Shown: positions 32,633 to 40,484 of the stretch, in pieces | Numbering within the stretch: position 1 is the first letter of the stretch | Layout of the letters: every line of letters starts with the position of its first letter | DNA from: Corallococcus sp. AS-1-6 | GTDB taxonomy: Bacteria > Myxococcota > Myxococcia > Myxococcales > Myxococcaceae | DNA length: 64,000 nt | Assembly: GCF_020037015.1 (NCBI RefSeq) | Contig: NZ_JAIQDE010000012.1 | Span: 222,762 to 286,761 of the forward strand | Direction: 5' to 3' | Position numbers and translations under genes: made by a program | The notes under the pieces: model-generated | What the model saw: only the letters and a program-made list of their open reading frames with translations | What the model was told of the DNA's origin: nothing | The model's database searches: none

Positions 32633-33618
32633 GAAACACCGCCAGTGTGTCCGGCCTCGTGGAGGCCTTCGGCTCGCGTCCGGGGAGCGAGGAGTTCGTC
32701 TTCACGTTCTTCGACCCGTACGCCATCGGGCTCGGGCTCGCGGAGGAGGCGCTCGCGTTCCTGGAGCGCGAGGGCTTCCGCGCCGTGGACCGGCGCTTCG
32801 TCCAATACACGCAGAGCAGCATCGAGGCGGTGTACAGCCCCAACCGCCCCATCGCGCTCGACAAGACGTGGGCCGTGCCCAGCGAGGTGTACCTGCTGGA
32901 GTCCTCCTGCGCGCTCATCCTCCGCACCCCGAGCCGGTCGGCCTGCGCGGCGTTCAAGGCGCTCAAGGGGTCGGCGAATCCCCACAAGCGCGCACCGCAC
33001 CACCTGCGCAGCCAGCTCCAGGCCCCGACGCGCGCGCTGAGCCTCATGCACTCCTCGGACGACACGCGCGCCATGATTGAAGAGGCCGCCACGGCCTTCG
33101 ATCCCCGGGAGCTGCGCATGCTCCTGGAGTCGGAGGGGCGCCCCACCCGGCGCGCGAGCTCCGCCATCCAGCAGCTCCCGGGGGCCGTCGTGGGGCGGGC
33201 GTGGCGGCCTTCGCCCATGGAGTTCCTGGTCCACCTCCGCCTGCGCCTCGCGGAGGAGGTGGAGCTCGTCGCGCCCCTGCCGGAGGCGCTGGTCTCACCG
33301 TGGCGCGAGGCCGCGAACGAGCTGGAGGGGCTCCGCTCCGAGCCCTCGGCGTCCCGCGAGGTGTACCTGCGCGTGGTGGCCCGCGAGGCGGCGCTGGTGA
33401 ACGACGCGGTCCAGGCGGGGCTCTCGCACCCACGCCGGCCCGGGATGTTCGACTACCGCGTGGAGCCGGCGCTCGTCGCCTCGGTGCTGGAGCTGCTCCA
33501 CCACCCCGCGCTGTACCGCGAGACGGACCTCACGCGGATCATCGGTCCGCAGGGGGCGCTGGTCCGCAACGCCTACGAGCGCGTGCTCCTGCGCAGCGCG
33601 CTCCAGGAGTTCGAATGA
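32629..33618 (+). CDS. NDP-kinase-like domain protein
   Basis: 329 aa. Residues ~20-160 follow the nucleoside diphosphate kinase fold: 'EEFVFTFFDPYAIGLGLAEE' then 'ALAFLEREGFRAVDRRFV', 'SCALILRTPSRSACAAFKAL', NPHKRAPHHLRSQL (possible phosphate-binding Arg) and SLMHSSDDTRAMIEEAATAF, matching the 'IHGSDS' catalytic-His motif with His141. The N-terminal K-P-D of true NDKs is replaced by FFDPYA. A ~170-residue helical C-terminal domain of unknown type follows. NDKs form a phosphohistidine intermediate; here it may phosphorylate a CDP-linked or other intermediate. Starts in an ATGA overlap. Confidence 0.65.
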   Translation: MRNTASVSGLVEAFGSRPGSEEFVFTFFDPYAIGLGLAEEALAFLEREGFRAVDRRFVQYTQSSIEAVYSPNRPIALDKTWAVPSEVYLLESSCALILRTPSRSACAAFKALKGSANPHKRAPHHLRSQLQAPTRALSLMHSSDDTRAMIEEAATAFDPRELRMLLESEGRPTRRASSAIQQLPGAVVGRAWRPSPMEFLVHLRLRLAEEVELVAPLPEALVSPWREAANELEGLRSEPSASREVYLRVVAREAALVNDAVQAGLSHPRRPGMFDYRVEPALVASVLELLHHPALYRETDLTRIIGPQGALVRNAYERVLLRSALQEFE

Positions 33619-33623
33619 CCCCG

Positions 33624-34412
33624 TCACCCCGTCAGCGGTACGCGCTCCAGCACCCGGCTCTTGAGGATGAGGTCGTCGTGCGTGCGCAGGATGGAGAGCT
33701 CGGTCACGTCGAGCTCCACGAGGGTCGTCTCGCGGAAGCGCCTCAGCACGTCGAAGAGCTCGTCCGCCTCGTGCACGTCCAGCTCGGAGTTGAAGCGCAG
33801 GTGGTCCATCAACTGGAGGCAGCCGATGTAGAAGCCCGGGTGGAGCGAGTGGCCCAGGCGCGTCTGGACCTCGGTGAGGTGGTCCACGGGGTTCGGGCCG
33901 TCCGTCAGCTCCGGGTAGACGGGGAAGTAGATGCGGCCGTTCTTCTTGCCCCAGAACCAGCCCCCCTTCACCTGGATGCGGAAGCGCGGGAAGCCCTCCA
34001 GCCGCTGCTTCACGAAGGGCACGATGTCCGCGATGGGCATCCGCTCGTGCAGCCCGTTGCAGATGGTGAAGTGGTGTCTGTATTTGCGCCGCTCGACGGT
34101 CTCCCAGGAGATCTTCCGCGCCGCGGCCGTCATCGCCACGGCGTTCATGAAGCGGTTGAACTGGGGGCTCTGCGCGAAGGCGCCGAAGTCCACGAAGCCC
34201 ACCAGCGAGACGCGGGGCGCGCGGTAGGTGCCCAGCCAGTCGTAGCCGGCCTTGAGGTCGAACGGCACGACCTCCGGGTGGTCCGGCCGCACCAGCGGCA
34301 ACTGCATCAAGCGGTACTCGTAGGAGAGGACATGGTCCTCGGACGGGCGGGGCTGAAGCTCATTGCCCGGGCGGCGGTACGCCAGCCGTTCATCCGTGGC
34401 GAAGGTTCTCAT
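33624..34412 (-). CDS. Possible 2H phosphoesterase / 2'-5' RNA ligase-like protein
   Basis: 262 aa, MRTFATDERLAYRRPGNELQ. One H-x-T motif is seen, YRHHFTICNGL (His114-x-Thr116), and the C-terminal 'LVELDVTELSILRTHDD' with 'SRVLERVPL' looks like the closing strands of 2'-5' RNA ligase/LigT-type 2H phosphoesterases; a second canonical H-x-S/T is not evident. Such enzymes open 2',3'-cyclic phosphates or cyclic nucleotides. It is convergent with the NDK-like gene (5-nt gap) and divergent from the glutamine-kinase-like gene, so it may share a promoter region with that triad. The family call is tentative. Confidence 0.5.
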   Translation of the reverse strand: MRTFATDERLAYRRPGNELQPRPSEDHVLSYEYRLMQLPLVRPDHPEVVPFDLKAGYDWLGTYRAPRVSLVGFVDFGAFAQSPQFNRFMNAVAMTAAARKISWETVERRKYRHHFTICNGLHERMPIADIVPFVKQRLEGFPRFRIQVKGGWFWGKKNGRIYFPVYPELTDGPNPVDHLTEVQTRLGHSLHPGFYIGCLQLMDHLRFNSELDVHEADELFDVLRRFRETTLVELDVTELSILRTHDDLILKSRVLERVPLTG

Positions 34413-34498
34413 GCATCGAATCCACCACACGTGGACAGAGGCCACAATGCGATGCCGCGCACGCGCCCTGCCCCACGTCCGCTCGTGCGAGGTCGCCC

Positions 34499-37240
34499 GT
34501 GACAGCCCTGGAACGCGAAGCCGCGACGCTTCGCCCCACCCCTCCGGTTGGAAGTCCTCCTGACTGCCGCATCCGTGGCGTCGGGCCCGTGCACGCGTCC
34601 ATGCGGGCCTGGGCCGAGCGCGTGCTGGACACGCTCGCCCGGACGTATGACGGCGCGCCGCTGACGCTCGTGTTCAAGGGCACGGTGCTCCCGCGTCCAC
34701 GCACCCTCCGCGCGCTGCTCCAGGAGTCCTCCGCCGTCATCGCGACCTGGCGGGGAGCGTGCCGCTTCATCGTCGGAAGGACCCAGGCGGTGCGTGAGGT
34801 GCTGGAGGGCTGGGACCTGGACGAGGCGGCGAGCCCGCTGGCCCGGATGGGTGACGTGGCGTGCTTCGAGCTGGAAGACGACGAGGTCTCCACCGAGCCC
34901 CAGGCCCCCGTGGGCCGGCTCGTGCTGGGGGACAAGGCGCGCACGCTCGACCTCCTGTCGGAGCTGCACGGGCCGTGGCGCATCTCCCGGCCGCACATCG
35001 TGCGGGGCGGTGACTGGGCCCGGGACCGGGACGCCGTGCTCCAGCGCATCCGGGAGCGCTTCGGGGACGCGCGCGTCGTGGTGCGCTCCTCCTGCTCCGC
35101 GGAGGATGCGTGGAACGCGTCGAACGCGGGGCGCTTCCTCTCCGTGCTCGACGTGGACGCGGGCGACACCGCGGCCGTGGCCAGCGCCATCTCGGACGTG
35201 TTCGAGTCGTACGGTCCGGGGGCCCGGGAGGAGAAGGTCTTCCTCCAGTCCTACGTCCACCCCGTGAGCGAGAGCGGCGTGCTGATGGCGCGGCACCCGG
35301 AGACGCTGGCCTCCTACTGGGTGGTGGCGTCGGACGTCTCCAGCGGGCGCACGGATCAGATCACCTCCGGCGCCCTGGAGAAGCCCTCCTCCGCGTACGT
35401 GGAGCACGGCGTGCCCCGGGGCCTGTTGCCGGATTCGCTCCGCCGCGTCGTCACCGTGGGGCGTGAGCTGGTGAAGCTCATTGGCGTGGAGGCGCTGGAC
35501 ATCGAGTTCGCGCTGGCGGGCGGTGACTTCCACCTCTTCCAGGTGCGCCCCATCGCCAAGGGCTCGTCGCTGCCGGAGGGAGGCGAGGTCCGCCGGGCGA
35601 TGCTGCTGGCGGATGCCTGCAAGGCGCACCAGGCGCTGCTGCGGCCCAAGGCCCCCGTCGTCGGAGACGGGCCCGTCTACAGCACGATGACGGACTGGAA
35701 CCCGGCGGAGATGATTGGCCGGCGTCCGCTCCCGCTCGCGCGGACGCTCTACGGCGGGCTCATCACGGACCGGACCTGGGCGGAGCAGCGCGCGGCCTAC
35801 GGCTACCGGGACCTGCGCGGCACGCCCCTGCTGCGCGACTTCGCGGGGCACGCCTACGTGGACGTGCGCGCCTCGCTCAACTCCTTCATCCCGGCCGTCA
35901 CCCCGGCGCGCGTGGCGGAGGTCCTGGTCTCCCAGCAGTTGGCCCGGCTCGCCAGCGCCCCCGAGCTGCACGACAAGGTGGAGTTCGAGATCGCGGACAC
36001 GTGCGCGAGCCTCGGCCTGCGCGAGCGGCTTCGGAGGCTCTACGCGTCCTCGTTGGACGCGGGGGAGCTGGACGCCCTGGCCACCGCGCTGCGGGACATC
36101 ACGCTCCACGGGCTTCGCGACCTGCCCGCGCAGGTGGAGCAGGTGGAGCAGCTCCGGGCCCATCCGTTCGCGCCGGGCTTCGAGGGCGGGCTCGGCCCCG
36201 TCCTCTCGCGCCTGCGCAAGCTGGGCACCCTGCCCTTCGCGCACCTGGCGCGGACGGCGTTCGTGGTGACCGCGCTGCTCAAGAGCTTCGTGCGCGAGGG
36301 CGTGATGGATGCCAGCGAGCAGCGCGAAGTGCTCCAGCGCATCCGGACCGTGGCGGGGCAACTGCAAGCGGATGCGCACCGCGTGCGGCGGGGCGAGCTG
36401 GGGCTGGAGGCGCTCGTCGCGGAGTTCGGGCACCTGCGCCCGGGGACCTATGACATCCGGATGCCCCACTACGGCGCGGACCCGGAGCGCTACTTCGGCC
36501 CGCTCATCTCCGGAGCGGAGGAGCCGTTCAGGCACGAGGCGCCCCTGTCCCGGAGCCTCCACGAGCGCCTGGGCGCGGGCCTCCGGAGCGCCGGCCTGTC
36601 GATGACCAGCGAGGTGTTCCTCTCGCACCTGGGCGCGGGCATCGCGGGGCGCGAGTACGGCAAGCACGTCTTCACCAAGACGCTCAGTGGCGTGCTCGAA
36701 CACCTGGCGGCGTGGGGCGAGCCGCTGGGGCTGGGGCGGGATGACCTGGCGCACCTGTCGCTGGAGCAGGTGGAGACCGCCTTAGCGCTGCCGCCACTGG
36801 AGGCCCGGTCGTGGTGCCACGACGCCGTGGAGGAGGCCCGCGAGCACGCCGCCGCCGTCAACCTCATCGAGCTGCCGGACATCCTGGTGCGCACGTCGCA
36901 CCTGCTCTTCCACGTGAGCAGCGGAGAGCAGCCCCTGTTCGTCACCAAGGCGTGCGTGCGAGCGCCGGTGCTGGTCGCGGACGGGCTGCCAGACCCGGAG
37001 CGCGTGCGCGGCAACATCGTGCTGCTGGAGCGCGCCGACCCCGGCTACGACGGGCTGCTCGCGCTCGGCGTCGCCGGCATCGTCACGGCGTACGGGGGCG
37101 CGAACTCGCACATGGCGGTGCGCTGCACAGAGCTGCAACTGCCCGCCGCCATCGGCGTGGGCCGGGAGCAGTTCCGGCGGCTGTCGGGGGGCCGGGTGAT
37201 GACGCTGGACTGCGGGGGGCGCAGGCTCGTCCATGAGTGA
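34499..37240 (+). CDS. L-glutamine kinase-like enzyme (Cj1418 type, PEP-synthase fold)
   Basis: 913 aa from GTG with GAGGT five nt upstream. ATP-grasp domain (~150-350) with DARVVVRSSCSAEDAWNASN and AGRFLSVLDVD, 'EKVFLQSYVHPVSESGVLMA', SSGRTDQITSG and 'DIEFALAGGDFHLFQVRPI'. The C-terminal swivelling phosphohistidine domain has GIVTAYGGANSHMAVRCTEL with His871, then 'LPAAIGVG'. This is the PEP-synthase layout, but the SSC.ED...SNAG and GRTD.ITSG motifs are those of Campylobacter jejuni Cj1418, which phosphorylates the amide nitrogen of L-glutamine. The next two genes match Cj1417 and Cj1416, which makes this reading much stronger than generic PEP synthase. Overlaps the amidohydrolase gene by 8 nt. 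Confidence 0.85.
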   Translation: MTALEREAATLRPTPPVGSPPDCRIRGVGPVHASMRAWAERVLDTLARTYDGAPLTLVFKGTVLPRPRTLRALLQESSAVIATWRGACRFIVGRTQAVREVLEGWDLDEAASPLARMGDVACFELEDDEVSTEPQAPVGRLVLGDKARTLDLLSELHGPWRISRPHIVRGGDWARDRDAVLQRIRERFGDARVVVRSSCSAEDAWNASNAGRFLSVLDVDAGDTAAVASAISDVFESYGPGAREEKVFLQSYVHPVSESGVLMARHPETLASYWVVASDVSSGRTDQITSGALEKPSSAYVEHGVPRGLLPDSLRRVVTVGRELVKLIGVEALDIEFALAGGDFHLFQVRPIAKGSSLPEGGEVRRAMLLADACKAHQALLRPKAPVVGDGPVYSTMTDWNPAEMIGRRPLPLARTLYGGLITDRTWAEQRAAYGYRDLRGTPLLRDFAGHAYVDVRASLNSFIPAVTPARVAEVLVSQQLARLASAPELHDKVEFEIADTCASLGLRERLRRLYASSLDAGELDALATALRDITLHGLRDLPAQVEQVEQLRAHPFAPGFEGGLGPVLSRLRKLGTLPFAHLARTAFVVTALLKSFVREGVMDASEQREVLQRIRTVAGQLQADAHRVRRGELGLEALVAEFGHLRPGTYDIRMPHYGADPERYFGPLISGAEEPFRHEAPLSRSLHERLGAGLRSAGLSMTSEVFLSHLGAGIAGREYGKHVFTKTLSGVLEHLAAWGEPLGLGRDDLAHLSLEQVETALALPPLEARSWCHDAVEEAREHAAAVNLIELPDILVRTSHLLFHVSSGEQPLFVTKACVRAPVLVADGLPDPERVRGNIVLLERADPGYDGLLALGVAGIVTAYGGANSHMAVRCTELQLPAAIGVGREQFRRLSGGRVMTLDCGGRRLVHE

Positions 37241-37862
37241 GCGCCGCGTGGTCCTCATCACCCAGCGCAGCGACCGTGTGCCGGGGCGCCCGGAGGTGCG
37301 GGACGGACTCGAGGACTCCTGGGCCTCGGGCCTGTGGGAGGCCGGCTGGGTACCGTTCCCCGTGGTGAACGTGGCCGCCGCGGCCGTGGCCCAATTCGAG
37401 GCCCTGCGTCCGGGGCTCGTCATCCTGAGTGGAGGCAACGACGCGCCAGGCACCGGGCCGGACTCCGTGCCCGCGCGCGACGAGACGGAGTCCATTCTCC
37501 TGTCGCTCGCCGCCCGGGCGCGCACGCCGGTGCTGGGCGTGTGCCGGGGCGCGCAGATGCTCGCGCGCTTCGCGGGGATGCGGCTCGTGTCTGTTGAAGG
37601 CCACGTGCGCGTGCGCCACGCGCTGACGGGTCCACTCGCCCGGGCGTGGCGGGGCCCGGCGGAGGTGGCGAGCTTCCACCACTGGGGCGTGGCGGAGGAC
37701 TCCATGCCTGAGGGATGGCACGTCCTGGCGCGCGCGGAGGACGGCGCGGTGGAGGCCTTCGCGAACCGGGAGCGGCGCTCGCTGGGCGTCCTCTGGCACC
37801 CCGAGCGGGAGCCCCATCACCTTCACGCAGTCCTCGAATCCATGGAGGCGTACGAACCGTGA
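37233..37862 (+). CDS. Gamma-glutamyl-CDP-amidate hydrolase-like (Cj1417 type) class I amidotransferase
   Basis: 209 aa. Class I glutamine amidotransferase/C26 fold: oxyanion strand 'LVILSGGNDAPGTG', nucleophile Cys104 in LGVCRGAQML, His189 and Glu191 in LWHPERE complete the triad. The SGGND motif and short length match Cj1417 of C. jejuni, which removes glutamate from gamma-glutamyl-CDP-amidate to release cytidine diphosphoramidate. Without context it would be called a gamma-Glu-GABA hydrolase; its position between the kinase-like and cytidylyltransferase-like genes (overlaps of 8 and 4 nt) decides. Confidence 0.85.
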   Translation: MSERRVVLITQRSDRVPGRPEVRDGLEDSWASGLWEAGWVPFPVVNVAAAAVAQFEALRPGLVILSGGNDAPGTGPDSVPARDETESILLSLAARARTPVLGVCRGAQMLARFAGMRLVSVEGHVRVRHALTGPLARAWRGPAEVASFHHWGVAEDSMPEGWHVLARAEDGAVEAFANRERRSLGVLWHPEREPHHLHAVLESMEAYEP

Positions 37863-38629
37863 AAGCCATCATCCTCGCGGCGGGCCTGGGCACCCGCATG
37901 GGGCCGCTCGCGGCGAACCGGCCGAAGTGTCTGGTGGAGCTGGCGGGGGCCCCGCTGCTCGACCATCAACTGGCCGTCTACGCGCACTTCGGCGTGGACG
38001 TCACGGTGATGGCCGGCGCGTACCCCGAGCTGACCCGGGCGGGACGCAACGTGCGCGTCGTCGTGAACCCGGCCTACACCACCGGCAACATGGTCTCCAC
38101 GCTGCGCTTCAGCCTGCCGGTGGTGTCCCGCACGGAGCCGGTCCTCGTCTCCTACGGGGACATCGTCTTCTCGTACGAGGTGCTGGCGCGGATGCTCGCC
38201 GCGTCGCGGGACATCGAAGTCGCCATCGACACGCAGTGGCGCCAGCTCTGGGAGCTGCGGATGGAGGACCCCACGACGGACTGCGAGTCCTTGCGCCTGG
38301 AAGGCGAGCGCATCGTGGACATCGGCGCGCGGGTGCGTTCAGTGGACGAGGTGCAGGGGCAATACATCGGCCTCTTGCGGTTCGGGCCCGGAGTCCTGCA
38401 CGCGCTCCTGGAGCGCTTCGACCAGCGCGTGGCGATGGATCCGCGCTACTGGAACATCTCCATGACGGGCTTCCTCCAGGACCTCATCTCCGAGGGCGTG
38501 GCGGTCCACGCCGTGCGCATCGCCTCCGGCTGGCTGGAGGCGGACAACGCGGAGGACCTGCGCCGCTACACCGAGGCCCACGCCTCGGGAGCGCTGGCGG
38601 GCTTCTGGTCCCCCACGGCCGTCAGATGA
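37859..38629 (+). CDS. CTP:phosphoglutamine cytidylyltransferase-like (Cj1416 type)
   Basis: 256 aa from GTG overlapping the upstream stop (GTGA). Sugar-nucleotidyltransferase fold: MKAIILAAGLGTRMGPLA-type N-terminus (signature GLGTRM, NRPKCLVELAG), 'AYTTGNMVSTLRFSLPV', metal Asp in VSYGDIVFSY, 'RYWNISMTGFLQDL' and the closing GWLEADNAEDLRRYTE. The NM..TL motif is shared with LicC-type CTP transferases and with Cj1416 of C. jejuni, which couples phosphoglutamine to CTP. Third gene of the phosphoramidate triad. Its last 8 nt overlap the convergent HIT-like gene. Confidence 0.85.
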   Translation: MKAIILAAGLGTRMGPLAANRPKCLVELAGAPLLDHQLAVYAHFGVDVTVMAGAYPELTRAGRNVRVVVNPAYTTGNMVSTLRFSLPVVSRTEPVLVSYGDIVFSYEVLARMLAASRDIEVAIDTQWRQLWELRMEDPTTDCESLRLEGERIVDIGARVRSVDEVQGQYIGLLRFGPGVLHALLERFDQRVAMDPRYWNISMTGFLQDLISEGVAVHAVRIASGWLEADNAEDLRRYTEAHASGALAGFWSPTAVR

Positions 38630-39137
38630 GGCGCACCCGGGGGTCCCCGGCGTCCTGGAGCAGGGAGAAGCCAGCACTGTAGCGCTCCTGGATGTCTGGG
38701 ACGGAGGTCAGCGCGCGGACGGCCGCGTCCCAATCCGGCCAGGTGAGGTGCTCCGAGCGAACGGCGTCACTGAAGGGCGTGTCGTCCGTGAGGTGGAAGT
38801 GCACCTGGCCCACGTCCTGCCGGGGGCCCGCGTTGACGAGCACCGACGCGGGGGTCCGCTGCCGTGCTCCGGCGATGAGCGCGAAGAGGTCCACGCGAAG
38901 CCCGGCGTGGCGCGGGTGCGCCAGGGCGAAGACGTCCGGCACGCCGCGCAGGGGGACGGCGATGTGGTGGAAGGTGCCGTAGACGGGGCGCGGGTGGCGG
39001 TAGATGGCGGCCTGCGCCGAGCGGTCCACGGAGGTGAGGGGCAGGAGCCGGTCCGCGTGCGCGAAGCCGAAGCGCACCAGGGAGCCGGAGGCAGGGGTGC
39101 GCGCCATCCGGAACGCAAGCTGTTTCAGGGTTGCCAT
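38622..39137 (-). CDS. HIT-like (histidine triad) protein
   Basis: 171 aa, MATLKQLAFRMARTPASGSL. The HIT fold is seen in 'AAIYRHPRPVYGTFHHIAVP' and 'FALAHPRHAGLRVDLFALIA' followed by the motif VNAGPRQDVGQVHFHLTDD: an Asn-x-Gly, then GQ and H-x-H (His113, His115), with the third His of the HxHxH triad replaced by Thr117. HIT proteins hydrolyse nucleoside phosphoramidates and dinucleotides through a His-nucleotide intermediate. Next to a CDP-diphosphoramidate pathway this is striking: it could transfer or hydrolyse the phosphoramidate. The start uses the ATG of MATLKQ; an upstream in-frame extension is Cys/Arg-rich and non-family. Confidence 0.7.
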   Translation of the reverse strand: MATLKQLAFRMARTPASGSLVRFGFAHADRLLPLTSVDRSAQAAIYRHPRPVYGTFHHIAVPLRGVPDVFALAHPRHAGLRVDLFALIAGARQRTPASVLVNAGPRQDVGQVHFHLTDDTPFSDAVRSEHLTWPDWDAAVRALTSVPDIQERYSAGFSLLQDAGDPRVRLI

Positions 39138-39307
39138 GAACGTCCTTCGCTCGGGTGTCCTCCAACCGGAGCATGCCCTCGCGGTCTGACAGTCTGCTCT
39201 GACACACAAGGCCAGGGCATCCAGAATGATTTTCTGCTATAACCTGTTTGCCTCGTTTTACACGTAGGCGACTGCAATTCATCCCTCTTACAAAGGATCT
39301 TCCCTTC

Positions 39308-40465
39308 ATGTTCTCACGAAGCTTCGTCGTCGCGGCAGGGTGCATCGCGCTGGGCCTCGGGTGTGGCGAGCCCGCGGACGAGACGCAGGAGATCGTCGCC
39401 AACCTGATGGGGGCCGGGTTCCCTTCCAACGACATCATGGTGGTCGAGGGGAAGGTCTATGTCGGGCGTGACGCCGAGGTGACCCTGGAGGCCTCGCGCG
39501 AGATGCTCGCGACCGACACGACCACCGAGGAGCAGTACCGCACGAACAACGTCGTCAGCCCGGCCCTGACGAAGATCTGCGTCAACGGCTCGGCGTTCAC
39601 CGGGGTGTTCAGCACGGCGCTGGACCTGGCCATCCAGAACTACGCGGAGATTCCGCTCACCTTCACCATGGCGCGCACGCCGAGCACCGGCTGCAGCTTC
39701 ACCATCAACGCGGTCATCGACCCGAACATGAATGGCGGCGTGGCCGGGTTCCCGGCGAACGGCAACCCGTTCGGGCAGATCACCATCGGCGGCCAGCTCA
39801 GCCAGTACGGCGTCGACGTCATCGAGCACGTCATCACCCACGAGTTGGGCCACACCATCGGCTTCCGCCACTCGGACTACTACAACCGGACCATCAGTTG
39901 CGGCACCGGCGGCAACGAGGGTGACGCCGGCGTCGGAGCCATCCACATCCCGGGCACGCCGACCACGGCGGTCGTCGGCGGCTCCATCATGAACTCCTGC
40001 TTCCGCGCCGTGGAATCAGGTGAGTTCACCGACAGCGACCGCACCGCGCTGAGCGCCATGTATGCGGTGTCCGCCCCCAGCCTGGTCAGCGCCCTGGACC
40101 CGAATCGCTGCCTGGACGTGACCAACGGCAACCCCGCGCAGGGAACGCCCACCCAGCTCTGGGAGTGCAACGGCACGGCCGCGCAGCGGTGGAGCCTGAC
40201 GCCCCAGGGAGAGCTGCGGAGCGGCCTGGCGTCCAATCTCTGTCTGGACGTCGCCAACGGCGATTCCACGCCGGGCACGCGCATCCAGATTTTTGGATGC
40301 AATGGCACGCCCGCCCAGCGGTGGACGGTGGTAGGCACCACGGTGCGCAGCGCCCTGGCCCCCAACCGCTGCCTGGATGTCGACAATGGCAGCACGGCGC
40401 TGGGAACCCGGATTCAGCTCTGGGAGTGCAACGGCACGAACGCCCAGAACTGGTACACGCGCTGA
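39308..40465 (+). CDS. M57-family metalloprotease lipoprotein with ricin-B lectin domain, copy 2
   Basis: 385 aa. Lipoprotein-like signal (MFSRSFVVAAGCIALGLGCG), the same prodomain and catalytic parts as copy 1 (ETQEIVANLMGAGFPSNDIM; HELGHTIGFRHSD with His178, Glu179, His182, His188; GSIMNSC Met-turn), then a ricin-type beta-trefoil from about residue 258 with three repeats (NRCLDVTNG.., NLCLDVANG.., NRCLDVDNG..) ending AQRW, AQRW and AQNW. The lectin probably binds cell-surface glycans of prey or self. AAAGGA is well placed before the ATG. The upstream 100 nt are AT-rich. Confidence 0.92.
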   Translation: MFSRSFVVAAGCIALGLGCGEPADETQEIVANLMGAGFPSNDIMVVEGKVYVGRDAEVTLEASREMLATDTTTEEQYRTNNVVSPALTKICVNGSAFTGVFSTALDLAIQNYAEIPLTFTMARTPSTGCSFTINAVIDPNMNGGVAGFPANGNPFGQITIGGQLSQYGVDVIEHVITHELGHTIGFRHSDYYNRTISCGTGGNEGDAGVGAIHIPGTPTTAVVGGSIMNSCFRAVESGEFTDSDRTALSAMYAVSAPSLVSALDPNRCLDVTNGNPAQGTPTQLWECNGTAAQRWSLTPQGELRSGLASNLCLDVANGDSTPGTRIQIFGCNGTPAQRWTVVGTTVRSALAPNRCLDVDNGSTALGTRIQLWECNGTNAQNWYTR

Positions 40466-40484
40466 GCGCGGGCTCCAGGCGGTA

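Noticed and set aside
34499..37240. Calling this gene phosphoenolpyruvate synthase
   Set aside because: The fold matches, but the neighbouring amidotransferase and CTP-transferase genes and the GRTD.ITSG motif point to the L-glutamine kinase branch.
37233..37862. Gamma-glutamyl-GABA hydrolase (PuuD) in putrescine breakdown
   Set aside because: No other puu gene is present, and the gene overlaps the phosphoramidate-type neighbours on both sides.
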